Made by a program: the position numbers and the translations under genes. From a virus: 64,000 nucleotides of DNA. Shown piece after piece: positions 22,504-30,536 of the stretch. The stretch lies in the IMG/VR virus record IMGVR_UViG_3300020156_000002, positions 1-64,000 of that record. One strand, written 5' to 3'. Under the pieces are notes generated by a model, which worked only from the letters and a program-made list of their open reading frames with translations, made no database searches and was not told where the DNA came from. Within the stretch, counting starts at the first letter, position 1, and each line of letters opens with the position of its first letter.

Positions 22504-22797
22504 AAAATCAAATCAACTAACTATTTTAATCCATTTTCGGTACCAATAAATACTAAATCTATATACTAAGTAAATAATAATATTAAACATGCGAAATATT
22601 GTTGACATGTTTTTATTCTTATGCTATAGTTTCAATATAAAGAAAAACAAATAAACTATAGCAAGGAGATGAGAATAAATTGTTTAAGATAAAATATTTA
22701 ATGCGTATACACTACAAGTGAAAATCAAAGGAGACAAATATATGATAAACAAAAATGATGATTCAAGTTGAACAAAGAATAGAAGGAGAGATTAATT
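22504..22797 (+). other. 294-bp regulatory region before the MazF-like gene
   Basis: Contains an operator-rich promoter (22585-22662) and two tiny reading frames with Shine-Dalgarno sequences: TTG-started MFKIKYLMRIHYK (22680-22721) and ATG-started MINKNDDSS (22742-22771). These may be leader peptides. No conventional antitoxin gene is visible. Confidence 0.5.
22602..22630 (+). promoter_or_regulatory. Sigma70-type promoter with two inverted repeats
   Basis: TTGACA (22602-22607), 17-bp spacer, TGC TATAGT (22625-22630), an extended -10. AAACATG/CATGTTT (22585-22591 and 22606-22612) flanks the -35. GCTATAGTTT (22623-22632), covering the -10, is repeated inverted at 22653-22662. Both are perfect and look like operator sites. 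AATAATATTAAACA lies at 22576-22589. Confidence 0.8.
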
Positions 22798-23202
22798 ATG
22801 AGCGATGAGAGAGTAATAAAAAGAGGAGATATATTTTACATTGATATTCCAAAGGATGGTAATGATCCACATAAGCAAATAGGTTGTAGACCTTGTGTAA
22901 TTATATCTAATGATTTAAATAATAAACATAATAGTAGGGTTCAGTATATACCCCTAACTTCAAAAATGAATAAAGCAAAATTACCTACACATGTATTATT
23001 AAAAAGTACCAGAATGGAAAAGGCATCTGTAGCTTTGTGCGAATGTTTAGATGCTATTGACAAATCGTTTATTAAAGAGAAAATTGGAACAATATCTGAA
23101 GAAGATATGATGAATATAGAAGTTGGTATGGCTATTCAATTGTATTCAAATAGAAAATTACAATTCATTATCCAAAATATGAAACAATATGCATATGCTT
23201 AA
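22798..23202 (+). CDS. MazF/PemK-family protein (134 aa), no obvious antitoxin
   Basis: ATG 22798 after GAAGGAGAGATTAATT. Conserved MazF-like features: RGDIFYIDIPK near the N-terminus, RPCVIISND (residues 31-39), YIPLTSK and the KIGTISEEDM C-terminal segment. MazF proteins are mRNA-cutting endoribonucleases. It has its own regulated promoter, and only tiny reading frames lie upstream, so either the antitoxin is unrelated to known types or the protein is an orphan. It sits next to the putative lysogeny pair downstream. Confidence 0.8.
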   Translation: MSDERVIKRGDIFYIDIPKDGNDPHKQIGCRPCVIISNDLNNKHNSRVQYIPLTSKMNKAKLPTHVLLKSTRMEKASVALCECLDAIDKSFIKEKIGTISEEDMMNIEVGMAIQLYSNRKLQFIIQNMKQYAYA

Positions 23203-23227
23203 AATATAAAACATATGTTGAATATTA

Positions 23228-23256
23228 TTGACAATTATTGTTATATATGATATTGT
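23228..23256 (+). promoter_or_regulatory. Sigma70-type promoter of the 23278 gene
   Basis: TTGACA (23228-23233), 17-bp spacer, TGA TATTGT (23251-23256). The palindrome AACATATGTT (23210-23219) lies 9 bp upstream. It would drive the two-gene unit 23278-25516 only 22 bp downstream. Confidence 0.75.
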
Positions 23257-23277
23257 TTTCATAAGGAGGATTATGCA

Positions 23278-24534
23278 ATGAAGGACGATAAAGCTTTAAG
23301 AAGAATACTACAAGAAAAAATAGCAATTATAAATAATAAACTATCTAAACCTGTACGTAAAGATATAGAAAAGGTTATGTTTGACAAATTTAATGTTCAA
23401 TCTGCCAGAGTATTAGATATCTTTAATGGGTTTGAACCATTAGAATCTACACCATATCATATGTTATATAAATTAACAGTTTCATTCAAAGAAGTTGGCG
23501 AAAGTCGTGGAGAATTTGATTATTCTGATTTGAATATTGAAAATTATTTTTATGAAAATGAAATACCGGAATATTCAAAGCCAATACCTAAAAAAGATGA
23601 AGATATAGATGTTATATTTGACGATTGGCATCAAACCAATATCGGTGTTTATTCATATATAGATATTCACACTAATATAGATTATGTAATGCAGCTATAT
23701 AATTATAATAAATTAAGATTTAATCCAGACGTGCAAAGAGATTTAATTGTAATAGAAACAGACGGTATGCCAATTTATAAATTAGATATAAATGAAAAAG
23801 CAATTAATGATATGCAAAAAGCTATGTTAGATGGTTCCTATTTTCCTGTGCCGGGGACAATAGTGATTAATCCAGAGCTATATGATGAATATCCTATTAA
23901 AACTAAAAATGGGAAATTATATATAGATAGAAAATTTAAAATGGATTTAGCTGAAGGTTTTCATAACTACTTAGCTTATATAGAAGCAAAGAGGAAAGAA
24001 AAGGATTGGCAGTATCCTTGTGATTTTAGATTATATGTTATGAATAATGAAGATGCAAACAGATACATTTTGCAAATGGATAAGAAGAATCATTTTAGCG
24101 AAGCACAAACTACAAGAATAGATACTGTAAATGGTGTGAATTATTTTATTAAGAATCTTAATACATCAAGTAAATTCAATTTACGTGGAACTATAGATGA
24201 TAATATGAGACTATATCTATTTAAATTAATATCAAGACTTTATGACATAGAAAAGATACCTAATGCTGCTAAAACATTGTCTCCTGTTATTTCAAAATTA
24301 AATTATGTTATAATGGAAACTGATCATTTTAATAGTAGTTTTACTAAAGAAGAATGGTTTATATATTTATATCTAATTAAACAATCAATGGATAAAGAAC
24401 TTGAATTTGAAGAATTGTTTAATTCTATAAAGGGTAACGAATTATTAGAAGAAATTAAATTTAAAAACGAACCGGTTAGCAAACATTATAAAATTTTAAA
24501 TAATTTGATTAGTGAGGTGAAACACAATGTTTAG
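23278..24534 (+). CDS. Putative DGQHR/ParB-fold-like protein (418 aa)
   Basis: ATG 23278 after AAGGAGGATTATGCA. Residues 150-260 read ...FNPDVQRDLI..., PGTIVINPELYDEYP, LAEGFHNYLAYIEA, then PCDFRLYVMNNEDANRYI and KNHFSEAQTTRID. The 'G-F-H-N' segment corresponds to the D-G-Q-H-R signature of DndB/DGQHR proteins, with substitutions, so any nucleotide-binding activity may be lost. The gene overlaps the next by 8 nt and shares its promoter, so the two products probably act together. In Bacillus phage SPbeta the repressor gene also has a large neighbour (yopQ); correspondence is my inference. Confidence 0.45.
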   Translation: MKDDKALRRILQEKIAIINNKLSKPVRKDIEKVMFDKFNVQSARVLDIFNGFEPLESTPYHMLYKLTVSFKEVGESRGEFDYSDLNIENYFYENEIPEYSKPIPKKDEDIDVIFDDWHQTNIGVYSYIDIHTNIDYVMQLYNYNKLRFNPDVQRDLIVIETDGMPIYKLDINEKAINDMQKAMLDGSYFPVPGTIVINPELYDEYPIKTKNGKLYIDRKFKMDLAEGFHNYLAYIEAKRKEKDWQYPCDFRLYVMNNEDANRYILQMDKKNHFSEAQTTRIDTVNGVNYFIKNLNTSSKFNLRGTIDDNMRLYLFKLISRLYDIEKIPNAAKTLSPVISKLNYVIMETDHFNSSFTKEEWFIYLYLIKQSMDKELEFEELFNSIKGNELLEEIKFKNEPVSKHYKILNNLISEVKHNV

Positions 24535-25516
24535 AGATGAACAGAAAATGAGATATCTTGAAAGCGAAGCTTTTAGATACGAAGATGGTTCAAAATTAGT
24601 AGCTAAAAGAATTTTTGATACTGTATCAGAAACAGAACGCCAAAAATGTAAAGACTTATCTGAATTCAATAAATTACAGGTTATTGATTTATTAAAAAGT
24701 GTAAACTCAAAATCAAAATACTATTTAAGATTAGTATCAAAGGTTTGTTTTGAATATACAAATTGGCAAAAAGTTCAAGGGGCAATAGATAAAAGTAGTG
24801 TAAATTACTATGATTATAGTATTACTAAGGATATTATTGACGAATTAGTACCATTAAGTATGGTTGAAGATAAATATTTTACCAAAGAATATGTACTTGA
24901 TATCGTTAATAACAAAATAAAAGATGCAGTAAATAAATTTTTAGTATATGCACCATTTTGTGGGGTTTGTAATTTAGAATGTGAAGATTTGAGATATTTG
25001 AAATATTCAGATATTGATGAAGATGAAAAAACAGTTCATTTAAAATCAGGTATTACAGTTAGAGTTGATGATTTATTTATAAAACTAGCGAGAGAAGCAA
25101 ATAGTGTTACAGAGTATATGCCAGAAGGAAAATCAGAGCTTGGTAAAGTTAGGAATGATAAATTGTATCTATATGCAAACAGCGAATATATTGTTAGATC
25201 AACAGGAGGAGAAGACAAGAATAATCAAGCTGTAGGTTATCAATTTGTTTCTTTAAGATACAGATTTATTCAACAACAAGTTGAAAATAAATTTGTTATT
25301 CCTAAAAATTTATATAAAAATGGTCTAATTAACTATATTAAAGAAAGGTTTGAAGAGCAAGGAGTAACTTTGCGACAAGCATTCTTTGAAAAAGCCGATA
25401 AATTAAATTATACTTATACAAAAGATTTAAAAAAGTATATCGAAGAGTATGGGTCTAATATAAATGAAAGACAAATAAGGCTTGAAATGAAAGAAATAAT
25501 AAGTTTATATGAATAA
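24527..25516 (+). CDS. Tyrosine-recombinase-fold protein without catalytic residues; possible MrpR-like repressor
   Basis: ATG 24527 after GAGGTGAAACACA, overlapping the upstream gene by 8 nt. 329 residues. The part around 150-200 (LECEDLRYLKYSDIDEDEKT, VHLKSGITVRVDDLFIKLA) matches the recombinase catalytic-domain start, where integrases have R-x2-E-L..L-x3-D; here the arginine is replaced, and no H-x2-R or tyrosine motif follows. SPbeta-group phages use such an inactive recombinase-fold protein (MrpR/YopR) as master lysogeny repressor. The operator palindromes at nearby promoters fit a repressor role, but binding is not shown. Confidence 0.55.
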   Translation: MFRDEQKMRYLESEAFRYEDGSKLVAKRIFDTVSETERQKCKDLSEFNKLQVIDLLKSVNSKSKYYLRLVSKVCFEYTNWQKVQGAIDKSSVNYYDYSITKDIIDELVPLSMVEDKYFTKEYVLDIVNNKIKDAVNKFLVYAPFCGVCNLECEDLRYLKYSDIDEDEKTVHLKSGITVRVDDLFIKLAREANSVTEYMPEGKSELGKVRNDKLYLYANSEYIVRSTGGEDKNNQAVGYQFVSLRYRFIQQQVENKFVIPKNLYKNGLINYIKERFEEQGVTLRQAFFEKADKLNYTYTKDLKKYIEEYGSNINERQIRLEMKEIISLYE

Positions 25517-25520
25517 GTTG

Positions 25521-25542
25521 TTGGGTGGTTAAATCCACCCAA
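25521..25542 (+). terminator. Hairpin after the MrpR-like gene
   Basis: TTGGGTGG-TTAAAT-CCACCCAA is a perfect 8-bp GC-rich stem starting 4 nt after the stop. No strong U-run follows (AATATAAATC). A likely transcript end or stability element. Confidence 0.6.
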
Positions 25543-25614
25543 TATAAATCATCTAATAGTAACAATAATATACAGAAGAAAAGAAAAGTTTCACAAAATT
25601 CACACTAATATTCC

Positions 25615-25643
25615 TTGTAAAATTATTTTCAGTGTAATATAAT
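25615..25643 (+). promoter_or_regulatory. Sigma70-type promoter
   Basis: TTGTAA (25615-25620), 17-bp spacer, TATAAT (25638-25643). Drives the gene at 25696. Confidence 0.7.
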
Positions 25644-25695
25644 ATTAAAAAACAAAGAACAAATGTTCGATTTTTTTGAGGGAGGATTTGCTATT

Positions 25696-25995
25696 ATGGA
25701 AGAACTATTTATGAAGTTAATCGAAACTATAGACAATAACACATGGATGCGCGGTATTGATACATATAATTTTTGTGAAGTTAACAGAGATGGTTTAAAA
25801 CGACAATATAGTACAACAATGTCAATGATTATTATTGATAACGATACTGTTATGTTTATTGATTCTGATGATGATATAACAAAATTCTTTTTGCTATCAT
25901 CAGTAAAAGATATTATATTCAATGCCGATGAGAAAGATGGGTATAAGATTTTGTTTGTCAATGGGAGTTATATGATCTTCGCTCCTTTAAGCTAA
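25696..25995 (+). CDS. Hypothetical protein (99 aa)
   Basis: ATG 25696 after GAGGGAGGATTTGCTATT; the frame extends to 25663 but without a better site. Beta-rich C-terminal half (MIIIDNDTVMFIDSDDDITK). It has its own promoter and a following hairpin (26001-26025), so it is probably a monocistronic unit. Family unknown. Confidence 0.75.
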   Translation: MEELFMKLIETIDNNTWMRGIDTYNFCEVNRDGLKRQYSTTMSMIIIDNDTVMFIDSDDDITKFFLLSSVKDIIFNADEKDGYKILFVNGSYMIFAPLS

Positions 25996-26000
25996 GACGG

Positions 26001-26025
26001 AAAGCAGTCTAAATAAGGCTGCTTT
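26001..26025 (+). terminator. Hairpin terminator-like element
   Basis: AAAGCAG (26001-26007) and CTGCTTT (26019-26025) form a perfect 7-bp stem with an 11-nt loop; the U-run is short. It closes the 25696 unit. Confidence 0.55.
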
Positions 26026-26062
26026 ATCTAAAATTTAAATAGTAAAAATAATAAACAACATA

Positions 26063-26091
26063 TTGACATATAGATATGAGTGTGATAAAAT
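26063..26091 (+). promoter_or_regulatory. Sigma70-type promoter
   Basis: TTGACA (26063-26068), 17-bp spacer, TGA TAAAAT (26086-26091), extended -10. AATAATAAACA (26047-26057) lies 5 bp upstream of the -35. Starts the 26128-onwards gene run. Confidence 0.8.
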
Positions 26092-26127
26092 TAATAATGC
26101 AAGGAGGATGGAGATGAATAATACAGG

Positions 26128-26250
26128 ATGACAGATAGAGAAATACAAATAATTAGGGCATTTATAAAACACAATAATAAACTAATATATAAACTAAAGA
26201 ATAATAAGGGTGAAGATTCTATTAATAAGATTGTAAAAACAAAATATTAA
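26128..26250 (+). CDS. Small helical protein (40 aa), coupled to a leader and possibly frameshifted
   Basis: A five-codon leader (ATG 26114, MNNTG) with a perfect AGGAGG ends in TGA overlapping this ATG (ATGA at 26128), implying translational coupling. The product starts MTDREIQIIRAFIKHNNKLI. Removing one A from the run near 26235 would extend it into a helical ending (NIKVYEKQLEEE), so the present stop may come from a homopolymer indel. Confidence 0.5.
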   Translation: MTDREIQIIRAFIKHNNKLIYKLKNNKGEDSINKIVKTKY

Positions 26251-26329
26251 AGTGTATGAAAAGCAATTAGAAGAAGAATAGTAAAATAATAACATATTTA
26301 ATTATGGGATTACATGGAAGGAGGGAAAT

Positions 26330-26944
26330 ATGGATAAGCAATATGTATTAACCGATGGCAAGAATTATATATCATATGTTAAAACTGGTATAACAGTTGT
26401 TGGGAATAAATCTAAGGCAAAGAAATTTACATTAGAAAAAGCAAATAATATGATAAAAAGCTTACCTAAAACACTTAAAAAATTTGAATTTAAGGTTGAA
26501 GAGTATGTTGAAGATGAAGAAATAAAACCTACAAAACGTGACGAAGTGTTTGAAAAGATGCAGGAAGATGATAAAAGATTTGAAGGAATTATGTCTAATA
26601 TATTAGACAGGATGATGAATTTTGAACAATACATTAAAGACTTAAAAGAGTATGATAGATATATTGATGTTCAGTTTGAAGTTTTAAAGAGGGCATTAAG
26701 AGATGCAGAACATAAATTTGAAACCGAAAATTTAGATATGTATACAAGTTGGAAGGTCGGCAAAGATATTCAAAAAATCCAACAACGTAGAAGAAAATTA
26801 AAAGTAGACCAGGATAAAATACATTACATATTAGAAAGAAACTTTGTAGATTGCACAACTAGCATGATTAGCAATTATATCAAAGAAAGAGAAACTGATG
26901 AGCCTACTTACATGGCAAGGTATTTAGATTATTTATATGAATAA
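26330..26944 (+). CDS. Hypothetical coiled-coil protein (204 aa)
   Basis: ATG 26330 after AAGGAGGGAAAT. The first 45 residues look like a small beta domain (VLTDGKNYISYVKTG) with basic 'KSKAKKFTLEKANNMI'. The rest is long charged helices (about 70-180) with QQRRRKLKVDQDK, probably coiled coil. A phage-specific structural or scaffolding-like role is possible; unassigned. Confidence 0.75.
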   Translation: MDKQYVLTDGKNYISYVKTGITVVGNKSKAKKFTLEKANNMIKSLPKTLKKFEFKVEEYVEDEEIKPTKRDEVFEKMQEDDKRFEGIMSNILDRMMNFEQYIKDLKEYDRYIDVQFEVLKRALRDAEHKFETENLDMYTSWKVGKDIQKIQQRRRKLKVDQDKIHYILERNFVDCTTSMISNYIKERETDEPTYMARYLDYLYE

Positions 26945-26980
26945 ATGAGTAAATTGATTGGATTAATAAAGGAGAATATT

Positions 26981-27304
26981 ATGAAATTTAGAGATTTTAT
27001 AAGCCTTACAGATGATGAGATTAAATTTATTGTTCATGAAATTTTTAATGCTGAAAAGATAGAAAATATCAATAGAGATGAAGAGTGGAAAGAGATTGCG
27101 TGTGATATTACAACTGGTGGATGGGAAGATGGAGACGAAATGTTTTCTGTAACTGACACGCTTACTCTTAAAATGCCTACATTGACTAATTGCGGTATTC
27201 AGGTTGATTTTTCTATTAATGCTGATGACATTAAAAAGTGGAGACAATTTTGTTTAGCTAAAGGCTGTAACGATTTGTTAAAAGAAAATCCATATTTAGA
27301 ATAA
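26981..27304 (+). CDS. Hypothetical protein (107 aa)
   Basis: ATG 26981 after AAAGGAGAATATT; the frame is open back to 26945, but no Shine-Dalgarno precedes that ATG. Starts MKFRDFISLTDDEIKFIVHE; tail contains KKWRQFCLAKGCNDLLKENP. Family unknown. Confidence 0.7.
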   Translation: MKFRDFISLTDDEIKFIVHEIFNAEKIENINRDEEWKEIACDITTGGWEDGDEMFSVTDTLTLKMPTLTNCGIQVDFSINADDIKKWRQFCLAKGCNDLLKENPYLE

Positions 27305-27352
27305 ACCTGATCAAACAAATTTATTAATAGTTATAAAAGGAGAATTGTACAC

Positions 27353-27499
27353 ATGTCAGATACACTATATGCAGAATATATAATGGAATTTAAAAGAGAA
27401 CAAAGAGGATTAAAACCAGATGATAAGTCTCAGGATGAAGAGATAATTAAAGAGTTGCAAGCTGGTGAAAAATTATCAAAATCCAAACATATGAGTTAA
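27353..27499 (+). CDS. Small charged protein (48 aa)
   Basis: ATG 27353 after AAAGGAGAATTGTACAC. Charged, helical, with MSDTLYAEYIMEFKREQRGL. Family unknown. Confidence 0.65.
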   Translation: MSDTLYAEYIMEFKREQRGLKPDDKSQDEEIIKELQAGEKLSKSKHMS

Positions 27500-27530
27500 T
27501 GCTTTACTCTGAATTAGAAAGGACGACAAT

Positions 27531-27656
27531 ATGCAAGAAACTATATCATTAATATTATTGATTATTTTAAGTACCATCATATCAGTAGTTTATATCAAAG
27601 GCATATATTGTGAGTCAAAACGATGGTTGAAAACACATAAAAAAAAAGAGATATAA
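27531..27656 (+). CDS. Small single-pass membrane protein (41 aa)
   Basis: ATG 27531 after GAAAGGACGACAAT. Residues 5-25 (ISLILLIILSTIISVVYIKG) form one membrane segment followed by a basic tail (WLKTHKKKEI). Family unknown. Confidence 0.65.
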   Translation: MQETISLILLIILSTIISVVYIKGIYCESKRWLKTHKKKEI

Positions 27657-27727
27657 AAAGTAAATAAACACAAGAATTGATGATAAATAAGTAAACAATA
27701 TGAAACGTAAACAGAAAGGAAGATTAG

Positions 27728-28462
27728 ATGGATAATGAAATTATTTTAAAAGAAATTGAAGGAAAGGTAAGAGTTAGCAGTAGAGAAGTAGCAGAAAGGT
27801 TTGAAAAACAACATAAGCACGTATTAGATAAGATTGAGTTAGCAATTAAGAACTTTAACTCAGCCGAAAAATCGGCTCAGTACTTCTTACTTGATAATTA
27901 TAATGATTCAAGTGGAAAATCAAATAAAGAATACTTATTAACTAGAGACGGATTTTCATTGATAGTTATGAGTTTTACAGGTGATAAAGCTTTTGAATGG
28001 AAGATCAAATACATAGATGCATTTAATAAGATGGAAGAACAGTTAAAATCTCAGAATAAAGCGTTGCCTACTACATACAAAGAAGCATTAATTCAGTTAC
28101 TTGAAACGGTAGAAAAGAATGAACAACTTGAAGAAGAGAGAAAGGTACTATTACCAAAAGCAAGTTATCATGATGAAGTATTGAATAAGGAAGGATTAAT
28201 TACTACTACAATTATAGCTAAAGACTTAGGATTAACAAGTGCTGCTAAACTTAATCAAGTTATGTATATGAATAAAATTATTTATAAGAAAGCTGATGGA
28301 ACGTGGTGTCCCTATGCTGAATATGAGTGGCTAATTACTGAAGAATACGCAGACTACAAGAGTTATGAAAAAGAGCATAGTAAACCATGTCTGAAATGGA
28401 CTGAAAGGGGTAGACAATGGATTGTAAACAACTATAATGAGTGGGTTCAAAAAGTAGCATAA
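27728..28462 (+). CDS. Phage antirepressor: Rha-family N-terminus with KilAC-type C-terminus (244 aa)
   Basis: ATG 27728 after AGAAAGGAAGATTAG. The N-terminal 100 residues match the phage regulatory Rha domain (VSSREVAERFEKQHKHVLDK, then KEYLLTRDGFSLIVMSFTG, AFEWKIKYIDAFNKME). The C-terminal part (KASYHDEVLNKEGLITTTII, AKDLGLTSAAKLNQVM, WTERGRQWIV) is the KilAC/ANT antirepressor DNA-binding domain. Such proteins antagonise or bypass lysogeny repressors. A second, differently built antirepressor lies at 29378, with an HNH endonuclease between them. Confidence 0.88.
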   Translation: MDNEIILKEIEGKVRVSSREVAERFEKQHKHVLDKIELAIKNFNSAEKSAQYFLLDNYNDSSGKSNKEYLLTRDGFSLIVMSFTGDKAFEWKIKYIDAFNKMEEQLKSQNKALPTTYKEALIQLLETVEKNEQLEEERKVLLPKASYHDEVLNKEGLITTTIIAKDLGLTSAAKLNQVMYMNKIIYKKADGTWCPYAEYEWLITEEYADYKSYEKEHSKPCLKWTERGRQWIVNNYNEWVQKVA

Positions 28463-28517
28463 TACATAATGAGTTAATAAAACTATACATTGATAGGGAA
28501 ATGAAAGGAGAAAAGGT

Positions 28518-28655
28518 ATGACAGATATACAGTGTGATAATAATTATTGCAATAATAGAAATGAATCTGGCTTTTGTTCATTAGGATATGTTGAAATAGC
28601 TTGTGGATTATGTCAATCATTTGAAGAAAACGATGAAGATGAAGAAACTGAATAG
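28518..28655 (+). CDS. Small Cys-rich acidic protein (45 aa)
   Basis: ATG 28518 after AAAGGAGAAAAGGT. Cysteines in CDNNYCNN, FCSLG, IACGLCQSF suggest one zinc site, with an acidic tail (EENDEDEETE). Function unknown. Confidence 0.65.
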   Translation: MTDIQCDNNYCNNRNESGFCSLGYVEIACGLCQSFEENDEDEETE

Positions 28656-28718
28656 TAAATAAAATTGTGTTTTGATTTGATTAAAGAAAAAACATATAAC
28701 ACAAATGAAAGGAGAATA

Positions 28719-29315
28719 ATGATAGAAGTTGAAGAAGTTTGGAAGCCTGTAGTATATGAGAATTTTAAAAATTATTATGAAGTATCAAATTATGGAAATG
28801 TGAAAAGTAAAGAAAGAGATGTGTGGCATCCAAGGTCAGACTTAGATAGTGGTGGATTTTATATGCATCTAAAAGAAAGAATATTAAGACCGTGTATATC
28901 TAATAATAAAACTGGATATCCAACAGTTGTCTTAAACAGAGAAAGTAAAACGTACAACATAGCAATACATATATTGGTTTATACATCTTTCGTCGGAGAG
29001 ATACCGAAAGGAATGACAATTAATCATAAAGACGGAAATAAAGAAAATACTTTTATTGATAACTTAGAATTAATTACATATGGAGAGAATATAAAACATG
29101 CTGTCGATGTATTAAAGGTTAATACAAGTAAACCCCGTTGTAATTTTTACATAAATAATTTATATAATGATGAAAAATTAAAGTTTGATAACGCAGTTGC
29201 TGCTGGAAAACACTTTAATGTATCACCAGTAACAATAAAAGGATATGCTACAGGATTATTTAAAGGGAATTTAAAAGGTGAATATGAAGTTATAAGAGTT
29301 ATCAAAAGCCAATAA
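28719..29315 (+). CDS. NUMOD4/HNH free-standing homing endonuclease (198 aa)
   Basis: ATG 28719 after GAAAGGAGAATA. N-terminal NUMOD4 (EVWKPVVYENFKNYYEVSNY, GNVKSKER), then an HNH core (IAIHILVYTSFVGEIPKGMT, then INHKDGNKENTFIDNLE), with the H-N-H-type residues in NHKDGNK..N. The C-terminal DNA-binding part (KHFNVSPVTIKGYATGLFKG) is NUMOD1-like. It probably spreads by cutting homing sites in related phages and sits between the two antirepressor genes. Confidence 0.88.
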   Translation: MIEVEEVWKPVVYENFKNYYEVSNYGNVKSKERDVWHPRSDLDSGGFYMHLKERILRPCISNNKTGYPTVVLNRESKTYNIAIHILVYTSFVGEIPKGMTINHKDGNKENTFIDNLELITYGENIKHAVDVLKVNTSKPRCNFYINNLYNDEKLKFDNAVAAGKHFNVSPVTIKGYATGLFKGNLKGEYEVIRVIKSQ

Positions 29316-29377
29316 GTTACGAATTCTGTTTGCTAATTTCAAAAATAATAATAAACAAGAAGGGATGATGAATTATA

Positions 29378-30193
29378 TTGAATAATGAGTTAAAAGTAAC
29401 GGGTAGTAAAAATTTTATGGGAATACAGATTCCAATTATTGAAGGTGGATTTGGAGAAGATAAGAGAATTGTAACTGGTAAAACAATATCAGAAATACAT
29501 AATTTAGAACTAAAGGAAGTAACAAAATCTATAAACAGACTAATAGAAAAGAAAAGGTTAAAAGAAAACGTTGATTATGTTGATGTAAAGTCACAGGTAA
29601 ACAGTTTACCTATGGATATTGAAAGTGTTTTTGGTATTAAACCAGAGTATTTATCAAGAACAAGAAACATGTTTATACTTTCTGAAAGAGGATACACTAA
29701 ACTAATTAAAGCGATGGACGATGATACTTCGTGGGATATTATGGATCAATTTATTGATGAATACTTCACTATGCGTCAGGTAATTCAAGAAACGATTAAA
29801 GCTGAAGACTTAGTATTATTAAAAATCTGTAAATCAAAATCTCCAGAAGAAACAGCATTAGCAATTAAAGAATATCATAACATCGTTACGCAACCACTAA
29901 TTGAAACAATTGAAAAACAGAAACCTAGTGTAGCATTAGCTGAATTAAGAATTGATAAGAAAGGTTGTTATAGTCTTACTGATGTGACTAAAGCATTAGA
30001 GTTAAAGCGTGGTCAAATTACTAAGTGGGCTAAAGCTAACGAGTATATACATAAAAAGATTCAAGAAGTGAATAAAGCCGGAGAGAAATTTTTCAAGGTT
30101 TATTCTTCAGATGGAGTACATAATAGTATCGGAATTAAGGAAGATGGGCTACAAGAAATCAATAATAGGTTAGAAGAGATTAAAGCTTATTAA
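29378..30193 (+). CDS. ORF6N-domain antirepressor-like protein (271 aa)
   Basis: TTG start after AAGGGATGATGAATTATA. The N-terminal domain (IPIIEGGFGEDKRIVTGKTI, SEIHNLELKEVTKSINRLIE) is ORF6N-type, found in phage antirepressors and poxviral-like proteins. The C-terminal part (CYSLTDVTKALELKRGQITK, WAKANEYIHKK) looks like a second DNA-binding domain. It likely acts in the lysis/lysogeny switch with the Rha/KilAC protein. Confidence 0.8.
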   Translation: MNNELKVTGSKNFMGIQIPIIEGGFGEDKRIVTGKTISEIHNLELKEVTKSINRLIEKKRLKENVDYVDVKSQVNSLPMDIESVFGIKPEYLSRTRNMFILSERGYTKLIKAMDDDTSWDIMDQFIDEYFTMRQVIQETIKAEDLVLLKICKSKSPEETALAIKEYHNIVTQPLIETIEKQKPSVALAELRIDKKGCYSLTDVTKALELKRGQITKWAKANEYIHKKIQEVNKAGEKFFKVYSSDGVHNSIGIKEDGLQEINNRLEEIKAY

Positions 30194-30226
30194 TGAATAA
30201 TAATATACAATGAAAGGATAATATAA

Positions 30227-30493
30227 ATGAAAAAGATATTGATTATATTATTAATAATGGCTGTTTTGGCATTTGGATTAACAGGATGTGATTCTAATAT
30301 TATAGATATGGATAAGGTGATAAAGTCGCCAGATACAAAAATTATGGATTTTGAAGTTTTAGATAATAATTATTATGGAGCAATATTAGTAGATAAGAAT
30401 ACTGGAGTTATGTATTATTGGATTACTGCTAACGCAGGTGGTATTACTCCAATATTAAATAGTGACGGAACACCTAAGTTATATGATAAATAG
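30227..30493 (+). CDS. Small lipoprotein, DUF6440-like (88 aa)
   Basis: ATG 30227 after AAAGGATAATATAA. A lipoprotein signal peptide MKKILIILLIMAVLAF ends in the lipobox LTGC (Cys at 21). The mature part has NNYYGAILVDKNTGVMYYWI and GGITPILNSDGTPKLYDK, typical of the small DUF6440 family, to my recollection. It would be anchored on the outer face of the membrane, where phage lipoproteins often block superinfection (inference). The tail of the frame overlaps the ribosome binding region of the next gene. Confidence 0.75.
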   Translation: MKKILIILLIMAVLAFGLTGCDSNIIDMDKVIKSPDTKIMDFEVLDNNYYGAILVDKNTGVMYYWITANAGGITPILNSDGTPKLYDK

Positions 30494-30536
30494 TAGAAAA
30501 AATATAATATTGATTAACTTTAAGAAAGGAGAAAGA

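Noticed and set aside
22623-22662. GCTATAGTTT inverted repeat as an invertible promoter
   Set aside because: The repeats overlap the -10 and flank only about 20 bp, so inversion would not reorient a promoter; an operator is simpler.
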